From JANWHQ01 sp963775275 (GTDB taxonomy: Bacteria; Pseudomonadota; Alphaproteobacteria; Caulobacterales; Caulobacteraceae): a stretch of DNA of 64,000 nt. The position numbers and the translations under genes were made by a program. The notes under the pieces were generated by a model. The model was given only the letters and a program-made list of their open reading frames with translations. It was not told the DNA's origin and ran no database searches. The stretch is from assembly GCA_963775275.1 (NCBI GenBank), contig CAVZII010000005.1:930001-994000 (forward strand). The letters run 5' to 3'. Below are positions 49,025 to 59,135 of the stretch, piece by piece; positions within the stretch are counted from its first letter, which is position 1; every line of letters starts with the position of its first letter.

Positions 49025-50644
49025 TCATCTGTCGAACATCGACGCCCGGCTGTCATCGGCAATCTTGCTTATCCATGACAAAATTCGAGCAGCCGATGCG
49101 AGTAGTGAGGCCAATAAAAACAACCCAAGAGAAGCATCCCCAAATCGCCTAAAAGTAGTACCGGCCAAAGCGGGGGGCAGTCGGGCATCGATGACCGCCA
49201 TCTTACCAAAGTCCAGACTCTCGTCATTGGGGATTCGACCATAGGCGTCGATCACCGCCGAGACTCCCGTCGGAGTGGCGCGGATGATCGGCAACCCCTC
49301 CTCGATGGCGCGGTAGCTGGCCAGGTTCAGGTGCTGCAGGGGCCCGGAGGTCACCCCGAACCAGGCATCGTTGGAGACATTGACGATCCAGCTCGGCCGC
49401 GCCGGTCCCCGCCGAACCGCGTCGCGCACGAGATCGGGGAAGAGGGCTTCGTAGCAGATCAGGGGCTGGACCACGGGCGCGCCCGCCGGCGCGATCGGGG
49501 CGGGCGGCGGCCCGGCGGTGAAGCTGTCGCCGATGTGGGTCAGGTCCTTGAAGCCCAACGGCGTCAGCAGGCTCTCGGCAGGCAGGTACTCGCCGAAGGG
49601 CACCAGACGGTGCTTGTCGTAGACGCCCGTGACCTCGAGCCCGCCCCGGGCGGCCCGGCGCACGGCCACCAGACTGTTGAAATAGATCGGCCGGTCCAGC
49701 GAGCCGGCCACGCGGTAGGTTCCCGTCAGGAGGGTCTCGCCCGGGTGCAGGGCCGCGGCGATGGCCGCGGCGGTGGGGCTTCCCGGCGCCAGCATGTCGT
49801 TGGCCGCCATCGGCACCGCGCCCTCGGACCAGACCACGATGTCGGGCGCGCGGGCCGCCGGCGCGGCGGTCAGATTCACGTATCGGGAGAAAATCGATCG
49901 TAGGTTGTCCTCTGTGTATTTGGCCTCCTGGGGCACGTCGGCCTGGACGATGCGCACGATCGGCGCGCGCGGCGAGACTGCGACCGCTTGTCGCAGCCGC
50001 AGCGCACCCCAGGTCCACATCGCCGTCAGGGCCAGGACGGCCGCAGCGAAGCCGCCCCAGCGGACCCGATTCGAGCCCGGACCGAGGGGCGAGGTCAGGG
50101 CGGACGCCGCCGCCACGGTGATCCAGGTCAGGCCATAGGCCCCAAAGATCGCAGCCGATTGCGACATGGCCCCGCCCGCCCGCCAGCTCTCGCCCGGCAG
50201 GTCCCAGGGAAAGCCGGTGAAGAGGTGGCCGCGCAGCCACTCCATCGTCGCCAGGGCCGCGGCGAAGACGAGGATCCGCGCCGGTGAGCCCTGCGGCCGC
50301 AGCGCCCGGTAGAGGGCCGAGGCCGCGCCCCAGAAGAGGCTGAGCCCCGCCGTCACGAGGAGCACGGCGAAGGGCGCCATCCAGCCCTGGCCCCGGGCGT
50401 CGACCATGAAGGCCTCGGCCACCCACCAGCAGCCGATCAGGAAGTAGGGGACGCCGACGAGCCAGCCGCGCCAGAAGGCCGAGCGAAGGGGCCGGGCCGG
50501 ATCGGCCTGGTCCGCCAGCAGCATCCAGACCCCATAGCCGAGCAGGCCCGGCAGGACGCCGAAGGGCGGCTGGGCGAGGGCCGCGAGGGCGCCGCAGGCG
50601 AGGCACAGGAGCGCCGCCGCCCGCCGGCCGGGCGCGAAGCTCAC
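49025..50644 (-). CDS. lnt: Apolipoprotein N-acyltransferase
   Basis: 539-aa inner-membrane enzyme that adds the third acyl chain to lipoproteins. An N-terminal block of about six helices precedes a nitrilase-type domain with Glu in VWSEGAVP, Lys in YDKHRLVPFGEYLP and the nucleophile Cys in PLICYEALFPD. A final helix follows. GTG 50644 overlaps the corC stop (GTGA). It belongs to the miaB-phoH-ybeY-corC-lnt run. The C-terminal tail is less G+C-rich than the rest. Confidence 0.94.
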   Translation of the reverse strand: MSFAPGRRAAALLCLACGALAALAQPPFGVLPGLLGYGVWMLLADQADPARPLRSAFWRGWLVGVPYFLIGCWWVAEAFMVDARGQGWMAPFAVLLVTAGLSLFWGAASALYRALRPQGSPARILVFAAALATMEWLRGHLFTGFPWDLPGESWRAGGAMSQSAAIFGAYGLTWITVAAASALTSPLGPGSNRVRWGGFAAAVLALTAMWTWGALRLRQAVAVSPRAPIVRIVQADVPQEAKYTEDNLRSIFSRYVNLTAAPAARAPDIVVWSEGAVPMAANDMLAPGSPTAAAIAAALHPGETLLTGTYRVAGSLDRPIYFNSLVAVRRAARGGLEVTGVYDKHRLVPFGEYLPAESLLTPLGFKDLTHIGDSFTAGPPPAPIAPAGAPVVQPLICYEALFPDLVRDAVRRGPARPSWIVNVSNDAWFGVTSGPLQHLNLASYRAIEEGLPIIRATPTGVSAVIDAYGRIPNDESLDFGKMAVIDARLPPALAGTTFRRFGDASLGLFLLASLLASAARILSWISKIADDSRASMFDR

Positions 50645-51564
50645 GCCTGCGCCGCCTTGGGCTGGGAGTCTTCGGCCGACGCGGCCGCGCGCGGCGGGCG
50701 CACGCGCACCCGCTTGATCCGCCGCGGATCGGCGTCGACGACCTCGAGCTCGAAGCCGGCCGGGTGAACGATCACCTCGCCCCGCTGCGGCAGCCGTCCG
50801 GCGAGCGCGGTGACCAGCCCGGCGACGGTGTCGATCTCCTCCTCGAAGTCGGCCGGCGTCAGCTCGGCGTGCAGAACCTCCTCGAGATCCTCCAGCGGCG
50901 CGCGGCCGTCGGCTTCGAACACCCCACCCGGCCGCGGCGTGATCTGCGCGGCGACTTCGTCGTACTCGTCGTCGATCTCGCCGACCACGGCCTCGATCAG
51001 ATCCTCCATGGTGACCAGCCCGTCGGTGCCGCCGAACTCGTCGATGACCAGAGCCATGTGGATCCGGCTCGCCTGCATCTTGATCAGCAGATCCGCCGCG
51101 CGCATCGAGCCCGGCACATAGAGCACCTGGCGGCGCAGCTTCTTCAGCACCGGCTCGCTCCAGTCCGGCCGGCCCGCCCCGTCGCGCGGCCGCAGCAGCT
51201 TGAAGACGTCCTTGATGTTCACCACCCCGATCGGCTCGTCGAGGGTTTCGCGGTAGATCGGCATGCGCGAGTGCTCGGACTCGGCGAACTGGCCGACCAC
51301 CTCGCCGAACGGCGTCGCCAGCTCCAGCGCCGCGATGTCGGCCCTGGGAGTCATCACGTCGGAGATCCGCAGGTTCTTGAAGGCCTCGGCCTGGTCGACG
51401 ATGTCGACGGTCGCGCCCGCCGCCCCGCCCTGGTCGTGTTCGCGCGGAGGGTGCTCGTCGCCGCCCAGGCGCCGGCCGAGCCGGACCAGCCAGGCGCCGA
51501 TCGTGCGCCATCGGGGCGAGCCGGCCGCCCTGGACCGCTGGGAATCCTCAGCCGCCACGGTCAT
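50641..51564 (-). CDS. corC: CorC/HlyC family CBS-domain protein
   Basis: 307-aa cytosolic protein with two CBS domains (ISDVMTPRADIAALELATP, and the second around SRIHMALVIDEFGGTDGLV) and a C-terminal CorC_HlyC domain. The family is linked to Mg2+/Co2+ efflux or membrane-lipid roles. The start overlaps the ybeY stop region by 17 bases, and its stop couples to lnt. Confidence 0.93.
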   Translation of the reverse strand: MTVAAEDSQRSRAAGSPRWRTIGAWLVRLGRRLGGDEHPPREHDQGGAAGATVDIVDQAEAFKNLRISDVMTPRADIAALELATPFGEVVGQFAESEHSRMPIYRETLDEPIGVVNIKDVFKLLRPRDGAGRPDWSEPVLKKLRRQVLYVPGSMRAADLLIKMQASRIHMALVIDEFGGTDGLVTMEDLIEAVVGEIDDEYDEVAAQITPRPGGVFEADGRAPLEDLEEVLHAELTPADFEEEIDTVAGLVTALAGRLPQRGEVIVHPAGFELEVVDADPRRIKRVRVRPPRAAASAEDSQPKAAQA

Positions 51565-52021
51565 GATCCGTCGCCGCGTATGGATCGGGGACGCCCAGTC
51601 CCCCCAGCACCCGGCGCTCCAGCGCCTCCATGGAATCGGCCTCGGCCTCGCTCTGGTGGTCGTATCCTACAAGATGCAGCACGCCGTGCGCCACAAGGTG
51701 CGTCAGATGATGGGCGAGCGGCTTGCCCTGGGCGGCAGCCTCGCGCGCACAGACGCCGAACGCCACCGCCACGTCGCCGATGTGAGGGCGCGCGCTCTCA
51801 GGCGCCGGGAAGGACAGCACATTGGTCGGCCCGTCCACCCCGCGGAAGCGTCGATTGAGCTCGGCGACGGCGTCGTCGCCCGCCAGGAGGATCACCACGC
51901 CGCCAGGCGCTTCGAGGCCCGCGCCGATCAGGGCCGAGTCCGCGGCGCGCGCCGCCAGGGCCTCGGCGTCCGGCAGGGCGTGGGTCCAGGCTTCGTCCTC
52001 GACCTCGACCTCGACGCTCAT
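51548..52021 (-). CDS. ybeY: rRNA maturation endoribonuclease YbeY
   Basis: 157-aa metallo-endoribonuclease for 16S rRNA 3'-end maturation and ribosome quality control. The zinc motif HxxxHxxxxxH is present as HGVLHLVGYDH, with the upstream TNVLSFP motif. ATG 52021 overlaps the phoH stop by 4 bases, so the two are translationally coupled. Confidence 0.94.
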   Translation of the reverse strand: MSVEVEVEDEAWTHALPDAEALAARAADSALIGAGLEAPGGVVILLAGDDAVAELNRRFRGVDGPTNVLSFPAPESARPHIGDVAVAFGVCAREAAAQGKPLAHHLTHLVAHGVLHLVGYDHQSEAEADSMEALERRVLGGLGVPDPYAATDHDRGG

Positions 52022-52985
52022 TCCGCTCGGGCCTTGCCGGACGAGCGGCGCTCGGAGTCGGCGTCGTAGGCGCGCACGATGCGCTCGACCAGGGCGTGGC
52101 GGACGACGTCCTCGGCGCCGAAGCGGGCGACGCCGACGCCCTTGACCTGGTCCAGGATCGAGACCGCATGGCGCAGGCCCGAGTCCGCCGGATTGACCAG
52201 ATCGACCTGGCTCGGATCGCCGGTCACGGCCATGCGCGCGCCTTCGCCCAGGCGCGTCAGCACCATCTTGGTCTGCAGGCGCGAGGCGTTCTGGGCCTCG
52301 TCCATGATCACGAAGGCGTGGTTCAGGGTGCGTCCGCGCATGAAGGCGATGGGCGCGACCTCGATCTCGCCGCGATCGCGGCGGCGGCGGAGCTGCTCGG
52401 GGCCCAGGATCTCGGTCAGGGCCTCCCAGACCGGCGCCATGTAGGGATCGACCTTCTCCGTCAGGTCCCCCGGCAGGAAGCCCAGCCGCTCGCCGGCCTC
52501 CACCGCCGGGCGGGTGACGATCAGACGGTCGACCTCGCCCTTGAGCAGCAGGGAGGCGCCATAGGCGACGGCCAGGAAGGTCTTGCCCGTGCCGGCCGGA
52601 CCCAGCGCCAGGACCAGCTCGCACGAGGCCAGAAGGTCGAGGTAGCGCGCCTGGGCCGCCGTCTTGGGCGCGACCGCGCCGCGGCGGGTCATGGGCAGGG
52701 CCTGGGCGTGCGGGGACTTCCCGTCCGTGCGCGAGGCCGCCACGGCCACCCGGACATCGGCCTCGGAGATCTCGGCGCCGGCGTCAGCCCGCTCGGCGAT
52801 CACCTGCAGGGCCCTCTTGGCCGCCGCCCGCGCGCGGGCGTCGCCCCGGATCGAGACCCCGCCGCCGGGCGTCTCCAGGAGCACGTGGAAGGCGTCCTCC
52901 AGAAGGGCCGCGTGGCGGCTGCGAGGACCGGCGACGGCGCGCGCGGCGGCCTCGGACAGGGGCACGAACTCCTCGCCGCGCGGGC

Positions 52986-52989
<4 letters not shown>
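52018..52989 (-). CDS. ybeZ: PhoH-like ATPase (YbeZ)
   Basis: 323-aa P-loop ATPase. Walker A is GPAGTGKT (130-137). The Walker B segment AFVIMDEAQNAS and TGDPSQVDL are typical of PhoH/YbeZ, a probable RNA helicase partner of YbeY. It overlaps miaB by 4 bases at its start. An N-terminal KH-like region precedes the ATPase domain. Confidence 0.94.
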
Positions 52990-54317
<1,328 letters not shown>

Positions 54318-54365
54318 CTGGCGCGGTTATGGGGTCGGGGCAGGCCCGGCGCAAGGAGGCCCGCG

Positions 54366-55088
54366 ATGAAGTACGAGCTCTACTATTGGCCGTCGATCCA
54401 GGGGCGGGGCGAGTTCGTCCGCCTGGCGCTGGAGGCGGCCGGAGCGGACTATGTAGACGTCGCCCGAGCTTCGCCGGACCAGGGCGGCGGAGTCGCAGCG
54501 CTGATGCGGATGATGGACGGGTCCGCGACCCCGCCCTTCGCGCCGCCGTTCCTGAAGGCGGGCGGTCTGGTGATCGGGCAGACGGCCAACATCCTGCTGC
54601 ACCTCGGCCAGGCGCTGGACCTGGCGCCGCAGGACGAGGCGGGACGGCTGTGGGTCCACCAGCTGCAGCTGACCGTCGCCGACGCGGTCGACGAGGCGCA
54701 CGACACCCATCACCCGATCGCGGGAAGCCTCTACTACGAGGACCAGAAGCCCGAAGCGCTGCGCCGGGCGGCCGATTTCGTGGCCAACCGCACCCCCAAG
54801 TACCTCGGCTATTTCGAGCAGGTCCTGGCGCGCAACCCGTCGGGAGACGGCCATCTGGCGGGCGATCGGCAAAGCTATGCGGACCTGTCGCTCTTCCAGC
54901 TGGTCGAGGGCCTGCGCTACGCCTTCCCCGGGGCCATGGCCCGGCTGGAGCCGGATCTGCCGAGGACCCGGGCGCTGTGCGCGCGCGTCGCCGGCCTGCC
55001 GCGCATCAAGGCTTACCTGGCGTCGTCCCGGCGCCTCCCGTTCAACGAGCAGGGAATCTTCCGGCGCTATCCGGAGCTGGACGGCTAA
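54366..55088 (+). CDS. Glutathione S-transferase family protein
   Basis: 240-aa GST. The N-terminal thioredoxin-like domain starts YELYYWPSIQGRGEFVRLALE, similar to the sigma/alpha-like class in which the Tyr near the start activates glutathione. The helical C-terminal domain contains DRQSYADLSLFQLVEGL. A strong AAGGAGG ribosome site precedes ATG 54366. It is a plus-strand insertion between miaB and fur and overlaps the fur stop by 4 bases. Confidence 0.88.
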   Translation: MKYELYYWPSIQGRGEFVRLALEAAGADYVDVARASPDQGGGVAALMRMMDGSATPPFAPPFLKAGGLVIGQTANILLHLGQALDLAPQDEAGRLWVHQLQLTVADAVDEAHDTHHPIAGSLYYEDQKPEALRRAADFVANRTPKYLGYFEQVLARNPSGDGHLAGDRQSYADLSLFQLVEGLRYAFPGAMARLEPDLPRTRALCARVAGLPRIKAYLASSRRLPFNEQGIFRRYPELDG

Positions 55089-55549
55089 TCGCCCTCGCCG
55101 AGGGGAAGGCCGTAGAGCTCGAGCCGGTGATCGACCAGCCGATAGCCGAGCTTCCGCGCGATCTGGTCCTGCAGGGCTTCGATCTCGGGGTCGACGAACT
55201 CGATGACATGGCCGGTCTTCATGTCGATCAGGTGGTCGTGATGGGACTCCGTCGCCTCCTCATAGCGGGAGCGGCCGTCGCGGAAGTCGTGCCGCGAGAT
55301 GATCCCCGCCTCCTCGAACAGGCGCACGGTCCGGTAGACGGTGGCGATCGAGATGTGCGGGTCGAGCGCGTGCGCGCGGCGATAGAGCTCCTCCACGTCG
55401 GGATGGTCATGCGATGTCGAGAGCACCCGCGCGACGACGCGACGCTGGTCGGTCATGCGCATGCCCTTCTCGACGCACAGGTTCTCGATCCTGTCCAATG
55501 ATCCCTCGATGGCCTCGCCGCCCGCGTCCGAACCTTGCGACTGCAACAT
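55085..55549 (-). CDS. fur: Ferric uptake regulator
   Basis: 154-aa metalloregulator. The winged helix contains RMTDQRRVVARVL and PHISIATVYRTVRLFEE. Metal-site residues lie in HDHPDVEELY and ESHHDHLIDMKTGHVIEF. A CxxC zinc pair in the C-terminus is absent, as in other alphaproteobacterial Fur/Irr-type proteins. ATG 55549 lies 4 bases after the rimI stop, making a tsaB-rimI-fur operon. Confidence 0.93.
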   Translation of the reverse strand: MLQSQGSDAGGEAIEGSLDRIENLCVEKGMRMTDQRRVVARVLSTSHDHPDVEELYRRAHALDPHISIATVYRTVRLFEEAGIISRHDFRDGRSRYEEATESHHDHLIDMKTGHVIEFVDPEIEALQDQIARKLGYRLVDHRLELYGLPLGEGD

Positions 55550-55553
55550 AGTC

Positions 55554-56012
55554 TCAGGCGCCGAGGGTGTTAAGCGTCCGGCGGAGCACGAAGGCGTCAA
55601 CCCCGGGTCCTGCGCCCCTGCGGTAGTAGGCGCGCCTGAGGCCAGAGCGCTCGAAGCCCGCGCGGGCATAGAGTCCCAGGGCGTCGGGATTGTCCGCCGC
55701 GACCTCGAGGAAGAGAGCCGACGCGCCGCGACGGGCGGCCTCTGCGGCGGACGCCTCCACCAGCGCCGCGCCCACGCCCTTGCGGCGGGCCCAGGGCGCC
55801 ACGGCCAGGGTGAGAATCTCGCCTTCGCCCCCGACCGTGCGCGTCAGGATGAAGCCGCAGACGCCCTGCTCGTCCTCGGCGACGACGGCGAAGCCGCCCA
55901 TGATCCGCATCAACCGGGCGATGTCGGCCGCCGACCACGAGGAGTCGAAGGCCCGGGCATGGACATTCTCGAGCGCCGCGGCGTCGGCCTCGTCGGCGAA
56001 CCTCAGCTTCAC
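55554..56012 (-). CDS. rimI: Ribosomal-protein-alanine N-acetyltransferase RimI
   Basis: 152-aa GNAT enzyme. The acetyl-CoA loop is VAPWARRKGVGAALVEA, and NPDALGLYARAGFERSG matches RimI of the tsaB-rimI pair. The start GTG 56012 overlaps the tsaB stop by 4 bases. It acetylates the N-terminus of ribosomal protein S18 in E. coli; the target here is inferred. Confidence 0.88.
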   Translation of the reverse strand: MKLRFADEADAAALENVHARAFDSSWSAADIARLMRIMGGFAVVAEDEQGVCGFILTRTVGGEGEILTLAVAPWARRKGVGAALVEASAAEAARRGASALFLEVAADNPDALGLYARAGFERSGLRRAYYRRGAGPGVDAFVLRRTLNTLGA

Positions 56013-56644
56013 GCCGGCAGCCTGGCGTCGGGCGCGCGCAGGTAGACCAGGCCAGGCGGCCTGTCCGGCGCGGGCGCGCGGGCGGCGATCCTGGCGACGG
56101 CGGCCGGATCGGGGACCTCGCGGGCGATCAGGCGGGCCTTGGGCGCCAGGGGCTCGACCAGCCATGCGCCCGAGCCCACGAGCGCGATGTCCTCGCCGTA
56201 GGAAGCCACGCGCCCGGCCGCCTCGACCGGCGCCAGCGCTTCGGGCGGGCCGAGGGGCGCCCCGGCCTCGAAGAGCTGCAGATAGACCTGGCCGCGGCGC
56301 GCATCGACGACCGCCGCGATCGGGCCCTCGTGATCGACGCTCGCCGCCAGGGCCTGAAGGGTCCCGATCCCCACGCAGGGGACCGCGCGCGCCAGCGCCA
56401 GCCCCTTGGCGAAGGCGAGGCCGACGCGAAGCCCGGTGAACGAGCCGGGGCCGGTGGTGACGCCGATCCGCCCGAGCGCCTCGACGCCGACGTCGGCCAG
56501 GGCCAGGACCTCGCGGACCATGGGGGCGAGCCGCTCCTGATGGCCCCGCTGCATCGCCTCGCTGAGGACGGCCAGAACCCGGTCGCCGTCCAGGACCGCC
56601 GCCTGGCAGGCGTCGAGCGCCGTATCGATGGCCAGGACGATCAA
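56009..56644 (-). CDS. tsaB: tRNA threonylcarbamoyladenosine biosynthesis protein TsaB
   Basis: 211-aa member of the ASKHA fold that partners TsaD and TsaE in t6A37 formation. The N-terminal LAIDTALDACQAAVLDG and the interface motif VTTGPGSFTGLRVGLAFAKG are diagnostic. It heads the tsaB-rimI-fur operon and follows the nitroreductase gene by 4 bases. Confidence 0.93.
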   Translation of the reverse strand: MIVLAIDTALDACQAAVLDGDRVLAVLSEAMQRGHQERLAPMVREVLALADVGVEALGRIGVTTGPGSFTGLRVGLAFAKGLALARAVPCVGIGTLQALAASVDHEGPIAAVVDARRGQVYLQLFEAGAPLGPPEALAPVEAAGRVASYGEDIALVGSGAWLVEPLAPKARLIAREVPDPAAVARIAARAPAPDRPPGLVYLRAPDARLPA

Positions 56645-56648
56645 GGGA

Positions 56649-57239
56649 TCAGACGATCTCGCCCGCCTCCTCGAAGGAGAGGCGCGGGCTGCGGGGCGGC
56701 AGCTTGGCGGGATCGCCGCGGCCGATCGAGCAGAGGAAGTTCGACCTGACCGTCGTGCCGGCGAAGAACTCGGCGTCGACGCCGGCGTTGTCGAAGCCGG
56801 ACATGGGCCCGCAGTCGAAGCCCAGCGCCCGGGCCGCGAGGATCAGATAGGCGCCCTGGAGCGTGCCGTTCCGGAAGGCGGTGGTCTGCGCGTGCTGCGG
56901 GTTGGCGAACCAGTTCTTCGCCTCCGGCTGGGCCGGGAAAAGGCGCGGAAGCATCTCGGCGAAGGCCGTGTCGTAGCCGATGATCACCGTGACCGGCGCC
57001 TTCATCACCTTGTCGGCGTTGGTCGCGCTGAGGTGGGGCCGAAGCCGCGCCTTGCCCGCGTCCGTGGCCAGCCAGACGAACCTGGCGGGCGAGCAGTTGG
57101 CCGAGGTGGCCCCCCACTTGGTCAGCTCATAGATGGCCCGCATGTCGGTCTCGGTGACCGGGGCGTCGGTCCAGCCTCCGTGCGAGCGGGCGGTCCGGAA
57201 CAGCTGGTCCAGGCTGTGGTCGTCGACGGGACGGGACAT
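56649..57239 (-). CDS. RutE-like malonic semialdehyde reductase (nitroreductase family)
   Basis: 196-aa FMN-dependent oxidoreductase. The RutE/YcdI-like pattern is visible: LFRTARSHGGWTDAPV, then PVTVIIGYDTAFAEMLPRLFP and GFDCGPMSGFDNAGVD. RutE reduces malonic semialdehyde in pyrimidine catabolism; other rut genes are absent here, so the substrate is uncertain. ATG 57239 is preferred to GTG 57248. Confidence 0.86.
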   Translation of the reverse strand: MSRPVDDHSLDQLFRTARSHGGWTDAPVTETDMRAIYELTKWGATSANCSPARFVWLATDAGKARLRPHLSATNADKVMKAPVTVIIGYDTAFAEMLPRLFPAQPEAKNWFANPQHAQTTAFRNGTLQGAYLILAARALGFDCGPMSGFDNAGVDAEFFAGTTVRSNFLCSIGRGDPAKLPPRSPRLSFEEAGEIV

Positions 57240-57332
57240 GCGGCTCACCTCGGGGGCTCGGAAAGGCGCCGCACCATAGGGTCGCGCCCTGCGCCGGGAA
57301 AGGCCGCCGGACGCTGGAACGCCCGCCGGACG

Positions 57333-57905
57333 TTAAAGCGTCTGCTCGACGCGCGTCACCTCGGGCACGTAGTGACGCATCATGTTCTCCACTCCCGAGC
57401 GCAGGGTGGCCGAGGAGGATGGACAGCCCGAGCAGGCGCCCTTCATGTGCAGCCAGAGCACGCCCGTCGAAGGCTCGAAGCGGTTGAACAGGATGTCGCC
57501 TCCGTCCTGGGCGACCGCCGGGCGGATACGCGTGTCGAGCAGCTCCTTGATCTCGGCCACGATCTGGGCGGTCTCGCCCTCGTAGACCTCCTCGTCGTGG
57601 GCGACCGCGCCCGAGGCGTCTTCGAACAGCGGCGCGCCGGAGGTGTAGTGATCCATGATGGCGGCCAGGATCGGCGCCTTCAGATGGCTCCAGTCCATCT
57701 CCTGGCCGGCCTTGGTCACGGTCAGGAAGTCCGGGCCGAAGAACACCCGCGTCACGCCGCCGATCTGGAAGAGGGCCGTGGCGAGGGACGAAACGGCGGC
57801 TTCCGCCGCTTGCGTGAACTCGCGCGAGCCCTCGCCCATGACCTCGCGGCCGGGCAGGAACTTCAGAACCTCGGGGTTGGGCGTCTGTTCGGTCTGGATG
57901 AACAT
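57333..57905 (-). CDS. nfuA: NifU/NfuA family Fe-S carrier protein
   Basis: 190-aa Fe-S carrier. The N-terminal Nfu_N domain begins MFIQTEQTPNPEVLKFLPG, and the C-terminal NifU-like domain has the cluster-binding CxxC in GACSGCPSS (about 158-162). It transfers Fe-S clusters to targets such as lipoyl synthase. It lies on the same strand between trpS and the reductase gene. Confidence 0.94.
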   Translation of the reverse strand: MFIQTEQTPNPEVLKFLPGREVMGEGSREFTQAAEAAVSSLATALFQIGGVTRVFFGPDFLTVTKAGQEMDWSHLKAPILAAIMDHYTSGAPLFEDASGAVAHDEEVYEGETAQIVAEIKELLDTRIRPAVAQDGGDILFNRFEPSTGVLWLHMKGACSGCPSSSATLRSGVENMMRHYVPEVTRVEQTL

Positions 57906-57964
57906 GCCGACTAGATGGCGCCGCGCGCGGGCGCGCGCAACCGGCGCGCCCGACGAGGCCCGGG

Positions 57965-58999
57965 TCAGGCGCCCCAGAAGCCGACGATCCGCTTGGTCTC
58001 GGCCAGGATGGGATCGGCGACCTCTCGCGCCCGCTCGGCGCCCTTGGCGAGGATTCGGTCGAGCTCGTCCGGGTCGGCGAGCAGATGGCGCATGCGCGCG
58101 CCGATCGGCCCCAGGGACTCCACCGCCAGGTCCGCCAGCGCCGGCTTGAAGACGGCGAAGCCCTGGCCGCCGAACCTCTCCAGCACCTCGGCCTTGGTCA
58201 GGCCGGCCAGCGCGCCGTAGATGCCCACCAGGTTGTCCGCCTCGGGCCGTCCCGCCAGGCCCTCCACCGTCTCGGGCAGGGGCTCGGGGTCGGTCCTGGC
58301 GCGGCGGATCTTCTGGGCGACCGTGTCGGCGTCGTCGAGGAGGTTGATCCGCGACTGGTCCGAGGGATCGGACTTGGACATCTTGGCCGCGCCGTCGCGC
58401 AGGCTCATGATCCGTGCGCCCGGCCCCTCGATCAGGGGCTCGGTGAGGGGGAAGAAGCCCGGCGCGTCGAAGTCGTGGTTGAACTTGCCGGCGATGTCGC
58501 GGGTCAGCTCCAGGTGCTGCTTCTGGTCCTCGCCCACGGGGACGTGGGTCGCCTTGTAGACCAGGATGTCGGCGGCCTGCAGCACCGGGTAGGTGTAGAG
58601 GCCGACCGAGGCGCGCTCCTTGTGCTTGCCGGACTTCTCCTTGAACTGGGTCATCCGGTCGAGCCAGCCGAGGCGGGCGACGCAGTTGAAGATCCAGGCG
58701 AGCTCGGCGTGGGCCGGGACGGCGGACTGCACGAAGATGGTCGCGCGCGCCGGGTCAACGCCCGAGGCGATGTAGGCGGCGGCGATCTCGCGGGTCTGGG
58801 CGGCCAGGAGCTTGGGATCCTGCCACAGGGTGATGGCGTGCAGGTCCACCACGCAGAAGAAGCAGTCCATCCTGTGCTGCAGGGCGACGAACTTCTTGAG
58901 CGCGCCCAGGTAGTTGCCCAGGTGCAGCGCGCCTGAGGGCTGGACGCCGGAGAGCACGCGCTCGGGGCCGGCGTAGGAGGGGGCGGATTGGTCGGTCAT
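57965..58999 (-). CDS. trpS: Tryptophanyl-tRNA synthetase
   Basis: 344-aa class I aminoacyl-tRNA synthetase. The HIGH-equivalent motif is in SGVQPSGALHLGNYLGA and the KMSKS loop is AAKMSKSDPSD. The tryptophan pocket segment DILVYKATHVPVGEDQKQH is also present. A gap of 136 bases separates it from murJ, in which I see no clear regulatory motif. Confidence 0.96.
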   Translation of the reverse strand: MTDQSAPSYAGPERVLSGVQPSGALHLGNYLGALKKFVALQHRMDCFFCVVDLHAITLWQDPKLLAAQTREIAAAYIASGVDPARATIFVQSAVPAHAELAWIFNCVARLGWLDRMTQFKEKSGKHKERASVGLYTYPVLQAADILVYKATHVPVGEDQKQHLELTRDIAGKFNHDFDAPGFFPLTEPLIEGPGARIMSLRDGAAKMSKSDPSDQSRINLLDDADTVAQKIRRARTDPEPLPETVEGLAGRPEADNLVGIYGALAGLTKAEVLERFGGQGFAVFKPALADLAVESLGPIGARMRHLLADPDELDRILAKGAERAREVADPILAETKRIVGFWGA

Positions 59000-59135
59000 T
59001 TCAGCGATCGGGTCCGGAACGGAGGACGGCGGGCGCGAAACGCCCGCGGCGAGGTCAGTCGAGAGCCCCGCGGCGCCATCGGTTCAGTCGTCCGGTCGTC
59101 CGATCCATGGGCTGCAGATAGCTCCTTTGCCCGGG

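Noticed and set aside
59000..59135. Gap between trpS and murJ checked for a tRNA or T-box-like leader
   Set aside because: No cloverleaf and no T-box sequence seen. It is probably an ordinary promoter or spacer region.
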